Position numbers and translations under genes: made by a program. The notes beneath the pieces are model-generated. The model saw only the letters and a program-made list of their open reading frames with translations, was not told the DNA's origin and made no database searches. A DNA stretch of 64,000 nt, taken from assembly GCA_032718475.1 (NCBI GenBank), contig JAUCBJ010001447.1, positions 1 to 64,000 of the forward strand, read 5' to 3'. Numbering within the stretch: the first letter of the stretch is position 1; every line of letters starts with the position of its first letter. This document shows, in pieces, positions 1 to 11,900 of this stretch. This DNA comes from Nemertoderma westbladi (lineage: Eukaryota > Xenacoelomorpha > Nemertodermatida > Nemertodermatidae).

Positions 1-208
1 CTACACTAGCTTCGCTACAGACTAGAGTGGGAATAACTAATACTATACTTTCAACATGACTGTGCCACTGCCGATTTAAGTTTAATGTGTCTAATTGTTT
101 GATATCACATTACCATTGTATATTTACAGTACAGTATGTTGTTCAGTTACATTCAAAATGTTATGCTGTGCTATGTTTTATATGTAACTAATATACGAGC
201 TCGCGAGG

Positions 209-304
209 GCTCATTGAATTGAATTGAATTGAAATTGAATTGAAAATTGAATTGAAAAAAATTGAATTGAATTGAATTGAAAATTGAATTGAAAAATTGA
301 ATTG
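209..304. repeat. (TTGAA)n-like microsatellite
   Basis: About 95 bases of imperfect 5-10 base repeats of TTGAA/ATTGAA with A-run insertions. It ends exactly where the reverse-transcriptase C-terminus at 302 begins, so it marks the 5' truncation point of that copy. The open frames across it are low-complexity artefacts. Confidence 0.85.
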
Positions 305-1051
305 CCTTCTGTGGTCGACCACACCGACCTTGCTCCAGAGGTATTCCACGACAACCTCGCGCTCAGGTATGGCTTCACGCCACCTGGTCTCATGGCAAAG
401 TGTGAAGGGTGTGCTGAGTCGTTTACGACAACACACGCCCTGAACTGCAACTCGGGGGTTCTCATCATCAAGAGGCATGATGAGCTGCGTGAGGTTTTTG
501 GGGACATCATAGCCTCGGCGATCGGCGGTTCATGTGTGCAGCGTGAAGTCACGCTGTGCACAGGCCACTTGGACAGGAGGGGTCGTGAGGTTGGAGGGGT
601 GAGGGCTGACTTGCTAGCGAGAGGAGTCTGGGCCAAACAGATGGTGGCATCATATGACATTGCGGTAGTAAACGCCAACACCCCCTCATATGTCAACCGG
701 TCACTGGACTCCATCCTCAAGCAGCGAGTACGAGTGAAGAAGGCTCACTACAGTTCGGTGTGTGAGGATCGTCGGATCTCCTTCACCCCCCTAGTCGGTA
801 CTACTGATGGGGTGTGGTGCAAGGAGGCTGACATACTGATCCGCCACCTAGCAGAGACGCTCGTGGCTCGGCGGCAGGGGATGCGCGAACGATGCCTAGC
901 ATCCGTCATCGGTGGAGTTCGGAGGCGGCTCCAGTTCGCACTCATCCACTCCAATTCCCTCTGCTTACGTGGAGGGCGGCGGTCGTGGAGGGCACTTGGT
1001 TTTGGGGATGGTGCGGGTCTGCGGGGGTCTGACCTAACAGAACAATACTAA
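302..1051 (+). pseudogene. RT C-terminus with CCHC knuckle and RLE-like domain (copy A)
   Basis: An open 249-codon fragment that lacks the reverse-transcriptase domain. Near the start it has an LRYG block, then a knuckle C34-x2-C37-x7-H45-x3-C49, then RHDELR (58-63), and two acidic residues, D103 and D119, spaced like the PD...D core of restriction-like endonucleases of R2-type retrotransposons. The same order occurs in the copies at 37.8-41 kb, 41.9-43.2 kb and 52.4-55.3 kb. In complete proteins this part would bind and nick target DNA; that role is inferred from R2-type elements. It ends in a normal stop after a CLRGG block matching the CLRGS block of the 52-kb copy. The 5' side is cut off at a microsatellite, the usual sign of 5' truncation. 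The first codon given is only where the frame opens. It is diverged from the other copies and may be a sister family. Confidence 0.65.
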
Positions 1052-1494
1052 CTTTAATTTATTTTTATCTTGGTTTGGTGATTGTTAGGATAATAATGTG
1101 ATTTAACTGTGTGTATAAATATTTATCTTATCTGCATTATATTATTTCACTATATTTTTGTAGTTGTTAAATAGTTGTAAGTATGTAATTGGTAATAATC
1201 GAAATACGAAAGATGCACCACAATAGAAGTTTTAGTAGTAAATAAATTCAAACTTGTTTATATTCAAAGTATGAGCAGGCTGTACGGTTGAGTGGGAGAT
1301 GAAGTCTGAAAACTAAAGGCAAACATTCCTCGAACCAATCCATTGTCTAAGACGCAATTTTGAGGGAAAATTGTGTTTGAGTATCGCAAACAAACTGCTT
1401 AATGCTAGCTGCCATTCTATGTGTACTATGACTTTTCCTGTTTAAATATATATGTTATTCAGCAATTTCCATTCACGGCTGCTGAAACCCATAC
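1052..1494. other. no gene seen
   Basis: AT-rich sequence after the RT fragment. The first 200 bases may be its 3' UTR. I see no exon, repeat or RNA gene. Confidence 0.5.
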
Positions 1495-1695
1495 TTAACC
1501 CTATTAGTACCGGGCTATAAAATGCTGTACAATTACTATACAATTGACCCGTCCCTCTAAAATCTACAAATATTAACGAAAACGTCTGATTTTTGTTTGT
1601 ACGTAGGTATCACTAGTCTGGATCCAACCGAAAAAAAAGTTTTCGAAAAAATGTACTGGGGTGGTAATATTGCTGCACCAAAATTACAAGTAGTG

Positions 1696-2271
1696 TGTGA
1701 CGGGATCCGTGAATCCCGACCGGTTGTTTATTTACGCATCCCCGCCGTGTGTGAAAAGTGTTTGTTGTTAGATTGAGAGTTCCGATGTTGTTGGCAGATA
1801 TGTATAAATATAATAATAGATGAATAATATAAACACAGTTAATAGATTGTAGGATTAAGTTAACCGGTAGAATAATATATATGAGATGGTGGTGGCGACG
1901 ACAGTAATAAAGTCACCATTCTGTCCTAACTGTACTGACTGAGATAACTGAATAATATGAGAACACCAACTGGTTATATTGCACTGTTGGCCTTGCTACC
2001 CAGATGATGCCTCCCCTGTCCCCCCATTGGCTAATTCTCACCTTTGTTACTGCGAGAGTGTTTCCCCCCCCCCCCCCCCGCTGTTACTTTCCTTCTCCCC
2101 GGAGGCCTAACCTCTGACCCCCATTGTGTGCGGCCCTTTGGGGTTTGTCGTCCCCGTTTATTGGAGGTGATACGAGGTTGGTTGGTAATCAACCTCGTAC
2201 TCCTCAATATTGCTTAAAGGCACCACTTTCCCAACTTTATGGGGTGGTTAGCGGAATTGAATTCGCTAACA
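1696..2271 (-). mobile_element. BEL/Pao solo LTR a
   Basis: A 576-bp LTR that reads TGTGACGGGATCC...GCTAACA on the + strand and is flanked by a perfect 5-bp duplication, TAGTG (1691-1695 and 2272-2276). It matches the LTRs of the element at 11278-19130, whose genes run on the minus strand, so this copy is given the same strand. It contains a poly-C run near 2055-2078 and a 12-bp hairpin at 2172-2198. It is what remains after recombination between two LTRs, and it sits inside the TTAA element. Confidence 0.88.
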
Positions 2272-2589
2272 TAGTGCACAATTTTCACAAAATTTGAAAG
2301 TTACATTTTTCGGTTAATTGTTTTTCAATACAGGTTTTCTGGGGCGCAAAATACATTGGAAAATATTTAAAAATGATATGATTACCATAAATGGCTGTTT
2401 AGTCCTCTATGCGTAGGAAAAAAATGAAAAAAACCAGTGACCAGCACTTTTTAGTTAGAACACAAAATTTTCATTTCACTTATACGATGCTATAAATTCA
2501 CATTTTCAGGTTTTCTAGGGCGCTGATTCTAATGGAATACATTTCAAATATGCCAGATCATCTCTACTTGTATTTTTCGGCGTAATTTG

Positions 2590-3340
2590 GCAAATTTTGG
2601 TGCTAGCACCAAATTTCGTACCCATCACCAAAAAGTACAAGTATGCGATTCCCAGTGCTGTTTTTATTGATTCCATCGGATTCAGGACCCTCACAAACCC
2701 GTATAACGCAAGAAACAAGATGATACTATCTACTGATCAATTTACTCATTTTCCAAAATTTGGTGCTGGCACAACAATTTTCACCCACCGGCGAAAAATA
2801 CAAGTTTGAAAACTCTTATGAAATTTTTACTGATTCCATTGAATTCAGAACCCAAACAAACCCGTGTAACGCAAGAAACAAGATGACACAATCAATTGAT
2901 ATATTTGATGGTTTTCAAAATTTGGTGCTAGCACCACATTTCCGAAACTCCCGAAGCACCCACTTCCAAAAAATACAAGTTTGAGATGTCTAGTTTGATA
3001 ATTATATATTCCATTGAATTCACAACAGCCATAAACCTCTAAAATGCAAGCAAAAAATTGTCACAAGCAATTTTATCTATTGAATGAATTTTCAAAATTT
3101 CGTGCTAGCACCAAAATTTGCACACAGCACCGAGAAATACAAGTTTGATACGCTTGGTTCAACTCGTATATATTTCATCGAAACCAGAACCCCAAAAAAC
3201 CCCAATTGCGTAAAAAACTAGTTTCAAACAATCAATTTACAAAATTGACATATTTCAAAATTTGGTGCTGGCACCAAAATTTGGCACCCGCCGAAAAAAA
3301 CAAGTTTGAAATTTCTAAATCAATTTATATGAATTCCATC
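2590..3340. repeat. ~165-bp tandem units with TTTGGTGCTAGCACCAAA palindrome
   Basis: About five diverged units with period near 165 bases. The marker TTGGTGCTAGCACC or a variant occurs near 2597, 2760, 2922, 3092 and 3260, each followed by a GAAAAATACAAGTTTGA block. The marker in the best copies is a perfect 18-base palindrome. The short open frames in three of the units are the same unit read repeatedly, not genes. Confidence 0.8.
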
Positions 3341-3604
3341 GAATTGCTAACACCAAAAAACCGGTGTAAATCAAATATAAATAAAAATCAAATATAAATC
3401 AAATTAATATTTAATGAAATGTAATTTTCAAAAAACGTCTCAAAAAAAGTACCAAAAGTAGGGTTAAAACATGGTGCTATAACTCGAAAACTACCCAATA
3501 TTTTTGAAAACGGTTTTCACTACTACGATGACAATAGATTTTTAGGAAAAGTCATAAAATTTCAGATTCCCAACTGCGTTTGTTTCAGAATTATAATAAA
3601 AAAA

Positions 3605-3653
3605 CCACGGGGGGGGGGGGGGGGGGTCATATTGACCCCCCCCCCCCCCCCCG
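3605..3653. repeat. poly-G / poly-C hairpin
   Basis: A run of about 18 G, then the short spacer TCATATTGA, then about 20 C. It is a near-perfect inverted repeat beside the right terminus of the TTAA element. It could form a very stable stem or a quadruplex. Confidence 0.85.
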
Positions 3654-3793
3654 GTTTTAATAGGGTTAAGAGCATCCTCGAACTTGGAAATTGCCTGGCC
3701 CGGGTAACTTGAAAAATGTTGAGATTGAAATTACAATTATTTTCAAGGTCACCTTGATACTTAAATTTTACCTTGACTACGATTTTCTTGAGT

Positions 3794-4556
3794 TTAACCC
3801 CTTCCCAGCTAGAGCGTATGCAGTACGCTCCCATGCTATGACCTAGAGCGTACATGGTAGGCTTCTATTTCTTACTGTTCTCTGGTGAGCTATCACTTCC
3901 TGGCCTCTATCTGGCAATCTGTATTACATTGTAGGGCTCTAAATGGTAAATATTGATAGGCATAAAAGAATATTAAACTGAATACAGCAAGTAGGAGCCA
4001 ACCTGTACTACTGTACTAGGCCTTAAGCTAAGGCGTACCTCTATTGTTTATGGTACAATGAAATATAAAATATTGTTTATGGTTAAAAGCCGAATGGCTT
4101 TTGCAGCCAACTACAGAACTAAATCTAGGGTTGGTAGTTAGGTTTAGTGTTTTGGTTGGGTTTGTTTTATTGCCTGAATTATTATGGACACTGAAAACCA
4201 AGTAACCACGAAGGGAGAAGCGGCCAGTTCAGATGTATGGGTTTGATCCTGACCTTTCAGACAGTTAGATAGCTCCGATGGAGATGATGATACAGGTCTG
4301 GCTACAGGGTGATGACGATGACTACGATGATTGTTCGGAAGATGACGAATCTGAAACTGGATGTCTACAACGGATATTCTGTAATAATATACTTGCATAA
4401 TTAGGCATATTATTGCAAACGAATGTTGGTCCATTATTATGGTTAACCATAGATAACAACAATATTTGTTAACTTTTTAAATTAGTGATTATGATAATAT
4501 TTTGTAGGCCGCAGCATGGGAGCGGACCGCATACACTCTAGCCGGGAAGGGGTTAA
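3794..4556 (+). mobile_element. piggyBac-like element 2 with transposase remnant
   Basis: TTAA at 3794-3797 and 4553-4556 encloses a 755-bp element with about 45-bp inverted termini (CCCCTTCCCAGCTAGAGCG.. against the reverse of ..CTCTAGCCGGGAAGGGG). The termini differ from the CCCTATTA family beside it. From about 4183 the + strand holds a decayed frame that starts MDTENQ and contains an SSDGDDD acidic stretch, as N-termini of piggyBac transposases often do. Several stops follow and the catalytic domain is absent, so this is an internally deleted copy. The transposase reading is an inference from composition and context. Confidence 0.7.
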
Positions 4557-5769
4557 GTCAAGCGGGTAACTCAAAAAGCAATACTTAATATAATAATTTC
4601 AAGTCTCATCTTTGAGAATTAAAGATGGATGACATATTTGTTTATTTCAGCATTTGCCTTGGTTATGCAATTAAGCCAATTGTATAATATCTTCCAACAT
4701 AATTATGCAAGCCGTTATAAATACTGTTTATAATGCGTATAACAATGGCAATTAATGATAACACCTACCACATAGCCTATTTAGCAATAGTTACAGTTGT
4801 AGGTGTGTGCATTGTAATAATTCTATAAATATATCCTGCAGAGTTATACCGACCTATACTGAGCGATAAGGTGGCTGGCTACTCATATGTATAGGCCTAA
4901 TGGTCTAATAAAGACCAATATTGAGCTATAACGAAATTATACACATAGCATTCCATTCAATTTTGTTTACCATTAATCTGTAATTGACAATTGATAAAAA
5001 ACCACAAATTTGCTTCTCCCACACTTTGCCATTGAAGTATTGTGATGGGAGAGAACATGTTGCTTGGTTGTCCTACATCTGTAGTGTACTAATTGGCTTC
5101 AAATAGGTAGATACTGTTGTTAGCTATTATTCAAAACTTATTTATGTATATTTTTTATATAGTATGTGTAATTTAAAATTGTTTTAAACACAAAACATGG
5201 CTAGTGGGTCCAAAATAATTGATCAAGAACCTTTTATCAAAACAAACAAAAAGTAACAGCTATTAACGTTTATTGTCCGATAAAGATTTGGTTTAAAAGG
5301 TGAAACACAAAATCAAATTAATTGCAAATAGGCCTACATACAAACTCAAATAATAACGGTATTCCAACAGCATCAAAAATCAGTAACAGCATTATCAGAA
5401 CAAAAAAAATTGCATTGAAAATTCAAATAGTTTATAAAAGTACATCAGCACATACAAATTTATAGCACATAAATACTAAATAATTACTCACCTAACCTAC
5501 CCACTGAAGATTTGTGATAGTTGTTCCAAAACTATACATATTTTGTAGTTATCGTTGTTTTCAAAAAACTCGTTTAACGAGGTTGTGCAAATTTGGGGGT
5601 GTTTTTGACGCAGCGGCTCTGTTTTGTTATGGTATTTTATAACATGCTTTTTATTTCTTATTATCAGTCTTGTCCTTTAATTAGAAAGACAGAAAGCTTA
5701 GATAGAACGTAATCGAAGATAATATCCATTGAGTGGATTCATCACATATGTCTATTAAATTTTATTTAG
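4557..5769. other. no gene seen; presumed upstream intron
   Basis: AT-rich sequence without repeats I can classify. The exon supplying the first half of crystallin domain 1 should lie upstream of 5770. I looked for a W-x-L-Y coding end followed by a phase-2 donor here and did not find one, so it may lie before the window. Confidence 0.4.
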
Positions 5770-5944
5770 TGATACTAATTTTAATGGACAATATGCTAAG
5801 CTTTACCCCGGGGTCTACCCATTCTCCGATGCTCTACTTCCTGCTGGTAATAATGCGATAAAGTCAGTGGAACTATTCCAGAACTCAGTCGAAGGAAGCT
5901 GCTTCGTAAATGACATCGAAATTTACAGTGAAAATAACTTTCAG
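5770..5944 (+). CDS. beta/gamma-crystallin exon 1 (first seen)
   Basis: The acceptor TTTATTTAG precedes 5770 and the donor CAG|GTAACT ends it. It enters with one base of a split codon and leaves at phase 0. It encodes the B motif of domain 1 (DTNFNGQYAKLYPGVY.., with NNAIKS at the degenerate calcium site) and the start of the A motif of domain 2 (DIEIYSENNFQ), whose glycine is the first codon of the next exon. Confidence 0.85.
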
Positions 5945-8900
5945 GTAACTTTACATTATTTATATCATATGCTGGAGAGGGAAAATATAATATTATTATC
6001 ATATTACTATCATATTAGTAATATGTTATTGAAAGATAACCACCTTTATTATAAAATATAAGTTTAAAATGAAAATTATTCCCGAACTCACCAGACAGTG
6101 CTGAAAGGACCTCACTGTGGCACATAATAGGGTCTGTCTGTCGGCTTGGACACCCTAGGACAGCCAATGATCATGCTTCTGGGCGGCAGTACTCTGATAA
6201 TCTGAAGGAGTTTATGAAGAAGCACGTTGATGCCATCAACAATTACGATGCCACCAGGCAATCATCACAGGTGTAATCACAGGAAAAGTCAACCAACCAT
6301 CACAGTTAAGGCTGAATATCCAACTAAACTGCTCAAAAATGGTTGGCAGATACGCTTTGAAAAGCTTATAAACAATGACAGAGTTATGCTTAAATAACAT
6401 TGTGATATATCCTGTGTCTGTTTCTGTGGTCATAGATATACCCATTGACTGTGATTGATTCCTTAGCAGAAATCAAGACTGCTGCAAAGGGCATCAAGGC
6501 CAATCGTGTCAGTCGAGTAGGTGGCGCCCGCCCTGTGTTCTTTAAAAAACCTGAGTTGTTTGTATAAAATAAAGAAAGACCAACGAGAAATGAAAAAAAA
6601 AAATAAGTAAAAAAAAAAATAAGTTGGTCCCTGGTCCCAGGGCTTCTTAATGCTACGCATCTTTTCGTGTAATCTCTTTGATTTCGATTGCTGCAAAGTT
6701 ATATCATAGAATTCTATTGGATCGCATTCATATGAAGCAAAATGAGTTCCATACAGGTCATGGGACTATTGAACCCATTCAGAATTATCACCAAAGAAAG
6801 ACTGATTCAATCTCTAAACCAAGTATGTTCAGCCAACGTGCATTTTGTCGAGTCATGTCACAACATGTGCTGTGTTTGTTTCATTCATTACTCCTATCCA
6901 CCTAGTCATATGTGTAGTAGGGCGGTGCGTTTTTTACTTTTTTCGATTTCATTGTTCTACCGGTGCACAAAAGTTGCCAAATGGTAAAAAAATAAGGCAA
7001 AAAAATTTCATTAAATTTCGTCTATAGCTTCACGGATCCCAAGAGGGTTGATATTTTGAGCCATCGCGATGCGCCATAATGAAATTTATAGCAATATAAC
7101 ACATTAATGAAAGATCAATGACTCAAGAAATAACTTCCTACATGCATCAAATGTCATCAAATGGGTCCAAACTTAGTTAGAAACCAAAATTTTAATTTTT
7201 GGATTAAGGTAACTAGTGCCACAGGTACATGGACATGACAGAACCTACCATTTGGCACCAAGTGATGATATTTCTAATTTTTCGCGATGGCCAACTTTGA
7301 GTTCTCCTACTGCATTAATATTAAGCTCATTAGAACCGCAATGGCCGATTTAGTGGGCGTAGACACCTTCAAAACAAACGTAGAGCGAATAGTTCTTGAG
7401 ATATCCCAGAAAATGTGAAGTCCGGCACAAGTCTACACACACCGCCTTGATGCGATATGGAAAAATCCTCAAAAAATTTTATTTTGAATTATCTCAAGGA
7501 ATCCAGAATAGACACATCACTTCAACAAATTGATTTAGTGTATACAGACACCTTAAAAATTAAAGAGTAGTGATTAATTCACTATAGTTTTTGTACAAAA
7601 TGTGTGGAGTGGGTCAACTCAATATCAAGTATTAATTGGTGGATAGTCTTGACATTTTGTAAAATAACTCAAGAACTAATGACTCTACTCTTATTTTAAA
7701 GGTGTCTACACCCACTACATCGATCATTTCTATGATGTGTCTATTCTTGGTTCCTTGAGATAATTCAAAATAAAATTTTTTGAGGATTTGTCCATATCGC
7801 ATCAAGGCGGGAATGAAGACTTGTTTTTATGCGATATCTGTCCATGTGCCTGTGGCACTAGTTCCCTTGATCCAAAAATTAAAATTTTGGTATCAAACTA
7901 AGTTTGGACACATTTGATGACATTTGATGCATGCATGAAGTTCTTTCTTGGGTCATTGATCTTTCATTAATGTGTTATATTGTTATAAATTTAATTGTGG
8001 TGCATTGCGAAGGCTCAAAATTTCAACCCCCTTGGGATCCGTCAAGATATCGATGAAATTTCGAGAAATTTTTTTTGCCTTAATTTTTTACCATTTGGCA
8101 ACTTTTGCGCACCGGTAGAACAACAAAATCGAAAAAAAGTAAAAAACGCACCGCCCTAATGTGTATGTGGTCAGTGGCACTGATAGTGTGCTTAGTTCCA
8201 CTGTTGATTATATTTGGTGACAAGTTGTTCTTACAGTCGACACCACCAAAGCAGACAAGAGCGTTCACTCTGGTCCTTAAACCATTCTTCTTTCAGCCTT
8301 TTTTTTGTGTGAGAGACCATCTATCTTTACATAAGTCTTGGTTTGAAGCCAGCATTAGCTGTTTAACACCAACTGATATTTCTTCACTTTACAGGGACGT
8401 ATGCTACACTCAAATGGAGACTGCAATAATGTTGCTTTTCAAAAACGCGCTATGGACAACAGTGCTGTCAGCATACAGGTTAAATGTGGAATGTTAGTTA
8501 GTCAATTATTATTCAAATACATCCACTATATTTCTGAGTCGGGGTGACCTTTTTTCACATATTGAGGTGTCTCAGAACATCGAAAAACTCAATGATTCTG
8601 CCACCAACATTTGACTAGATGTGGACTGGCAACTGGGAGTTGTAGCAGCACAATTTTCTCGAGAAGACGACATAGTATTATTAATACAGCTCTAATGCAG
8701 CATACTGATTATAGATATATCGATGGAAGGCCATGTGATGTAGAAGGTTTTTATATTTTTATAATTAATTAATTAATAATTTATTAGACTATAATGTGTA
8801 TTAATAATTGATTTATATTATTTAGTATTTAAAAATAATTAGATTATAATAATTACTGTTTATAATTAATTAGAATATATATTTTGTTGTTTAAAATTTA

Positions 8901-11900
8901 TTAGTTGATAATAATTAATACGTAAAATTAATTATTTTATATTTATTAGTGTTTATAATTAATTCATTTCGTTTATATTAATTTGTGCTTGAAATTAGTT
9001 ACTTTAAATATATTAATTATTAATTCAAATTAATTAGCTTGTACATTAGTGTGTAACATTAATTACAGACCTATAATACCAGATTAATTAAGTTTAACCA
9101 AATGAATTACAGGGCCTGAAATTGATTGGTTGAACCACGCCAGGGTTTATTCAGTCTTTCAACCCTTGAGGTCGACAAAATGAGTACCAGTTGAATTACT
9201 GGGAGGTAAACAAGGGATAGGAGTAGCACCAACCCCTAGGTGGAGCAGCTATCGAAAGAGGAGCCATTGGGTCGCTTCTGGCTTCAGCAGACTGTTTGCT
9301 TGCTGGACTAATATTATAATCAGCCTGCTGTATTGAGTTAAATATTGACATTGGTAATTCCCATTATCAACAAAATTGTGCTGCCACAACTCCCTAGTAG
9401 CTATTCCTCATGACTTTCTCGAGATAAACCATATCTAGAAGTCCAGTGGCCTTTAAGTGGTGCCTCAAGAAAGTAATTTCACCTTGCTTATTATCTCGAA
9501 GAGTTATCAATAAAGAAAGACAGACATCTGGCTATTATCTGTGTTGACTTCTTTAAAGCCTTTGATTCAGTCTCCCGACCACATATGTGCAGCATACTAG
9601 CAACATATGGGATTCCTGAGGAAATTACTGCAGCTATCAGATCACTGTATGATGGTTCCACCACATTTGTGTCTTCTGCTGATGGTGACACAGATCCATT
9701 CGAAGACTTATGGGGAGTCCTTCAGGGTGACACACTTGCACCATTCTTATTAGTAATTGTGGTTGATTATGTTCTATGCATGTCCTTAGACAATCGTAAT
9801 AAAGATAGGGTGGTGATGGTAACTCCCCCTACTGGCACAACAAGTAGAGGAAATCCAACAAAGTACTTTACTGATCTTTACTTTGCTGATGACATCGGGG
9901 TACTGTCAGGATCACTAGAGGGAGCCCAAAGGCTCATCTGCTCATTGGAGCAGGTTGCTTCTTGTGTTGGTCTTTTTGTAAAGTCCAAAGAAACCAAAAT
10001 CATGTCAATCAACCTAGACAGCCCTCAAGAAATGTCTGATCGTAAGGGCATAAAGCTCTAGGGAAGGCTTGCTTGAGCATGACATCTTCTACTTGGGATC
10101 ATTGTGAAGACCTTTGGATCCACGAAGCTAAGGAAAATCAACTTCTTTCGCTAAGAAAGATTTTCCTTAGCTGAGATGGTGTATTCATAATGGGCCATTT
10201 TACTTATGTGAGACAGATTAGTTTTGTTTTATTCAGGAAAAAACGAGCCTTTAAAAGTGCCCTGAAATTTTGCATGTATACAACTCGCCAAGGCACATCG
10301 TGTGGGATATCTGGGAAATATCTGGGTCATATCTGGGAAAAATCTGGTTTCCATGGCAACAGACTTAGAAAAAAGTCGATATATTTCAAGTCAATATTTA
10401 AAATTTATTTAATACTATTTGTAGCAAAACCTCAATAGATATAAACTCAGAGTTTTTCAACCCAACTAAAAGGACCATAGCCAGAGCAGATTGAGGTTAA
10501 ATAGAAAATCCAGTTACAATGGCAACCAGGCTAAACAGATGTTAAAATTTATAAAATGGTAATTTGAAGCATAAGATTAAGGTTTTATGACTTGGGACCA
10601 ACACCTACCCCCACTATATAACTTATTCTGCGTCTGAATTACATTGTTCTATTTTGAATTTTCCATGACAACCGCTGCAAATAGACATTTTGATACAAAC
10701 ATTGTTTATTTAGACGTAGACTTCATGTTAAAATTTTCTGAAACTTGGTATGTGTTATTAGGACCAAAAGATGGAAATATCTAGTTAACTTGGTAACTGG
10801 AGTTTAACAAAGTCTATATTCTTCAAGGCTGCTATTTAAATAACTCTATTTGTAGCAAAACCAAATAGACATAAACTTTGGTTTTTTAAATGCATCTATA
10901 GGCCTAAGGGCTATACCTAGTCGATTGAGGTTATTCCAAAAAATCTAGATACCGTGGCAACCAATCTGAACAGAAGTTTAAATTTTTAAAAATATTATTT
11001 GAAGCTTAATGTTAAGGTATTTCGACTTGTGACCAACCTATACAGCTATAGTATCACTTTTCTTCGTCAAATTTTAAGTTGTTAAATTGTCTCAATTTCC
11101 ATGACAATCACTGTGCAAACATTCATTTTGATACAAAAATCAGCAATTTCGTCATAGACTACCTACGCAATAATATATTCTGAAACGCGGTATTTGTGAT
11201 CTGAACAACAATCTGAGTCATTTTTTAATGCTTAAATTAAGAATTCTAGTAATCTTTATTTTCCATGACAACTGGAGTGTGACGGGATCGAGGGATCCCG
11301 TCCGGATTTGGTTTGCTACGCGTCACCCTTGGGTGCCGAGGCCGAGGCCGTTGTAGTGAAACTGTAAGAATTGATTGATGTTCCTTGATATTCAGATAAT
11401 GATATATATATATATGTATGACACAGTAAGTCACAGTTAGGCAACAATAAACAGCATAATAAGATATGTACTGGTATAGCAGTATTGGGTGACGATGACG
11501 GTGCAAAGATGTCACCGGTGTTCACTGAGTGACTGCTGAGTAAACTAACTGACCGGTATGGTACAAAGCATAATATATCTAAACACCCTTACGGTACTGT
11601 GGCCTTCAGCTAGCTGATGCCTCTCCCCATTGGCTAGTAACCTACTTCACACCTTCTGCTCTGCGGGGGTGTTCCCCCCCCCCCCCCCCCCCCCGCTGCT
11701 TTTACTTTCCTTCTCCCTGGAGGCTTAACCTCTGACCTCCATTGTGTGAGGCCCTTTGGGGTTTGTCGCCCCACTTATTGGGGTGATACAAGGTTGATTG
11801 GTAATCAACCTTGTACTCCCAATATTGCTTAAGGGTCTCGCTGGCCCAACTTTATGGGGGTTGGTGAGGCGGAATTGAATACGCTCACACTCCCCCCCAT

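Larger units (their letters stand above)
1495..3669. mobile_element. TTAA-flanked piggyBac-like non-autonomous element 1
   Basis: Both ends carry TTAA (1495-1498 and 3666-3669) followed inward by the inverted terminal sequence CCCTATTA..ACCGGG. TTAA duplication with a CCC-starting terminus is the hallmark of the piggyBac superfamily. No transposase frame exists inside. The interior holds a tandem array of about 165-bp units, each with a palindrome, and near the right end a poly-G/poly-C hairpin. A BEL/Pao solo LTR (1696-2271) was inserted later; without it the element is about 1.6 kb. A related element with the same termini lies at 28023-29286. Confidence 0.75.

Noticed and set aside
2597-3397. 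Three small plus-strand frames
   Set aside because: The same ~165-bp palindromic repeat unit read repeatedly inside a TTAA element.
4144-4434. 96-codon minus-strand frame
   Set aside because: The opposite strand holds a decayed piggyBac-like N-terminus, and the minus frame shows no domain.
4620-4700. Possible acceptor TTTGTTTATTTCAG as an upstream crystallin exon
   Set aside because: The sequence after it reaches a stop quickly and shows no Greek-key motif.
8105-8497. 130-codon plus-strand frame across the hAT-like end and exon 2
   Set aside because: It runs from the element into the exon in a different frame from the crystallin reading.
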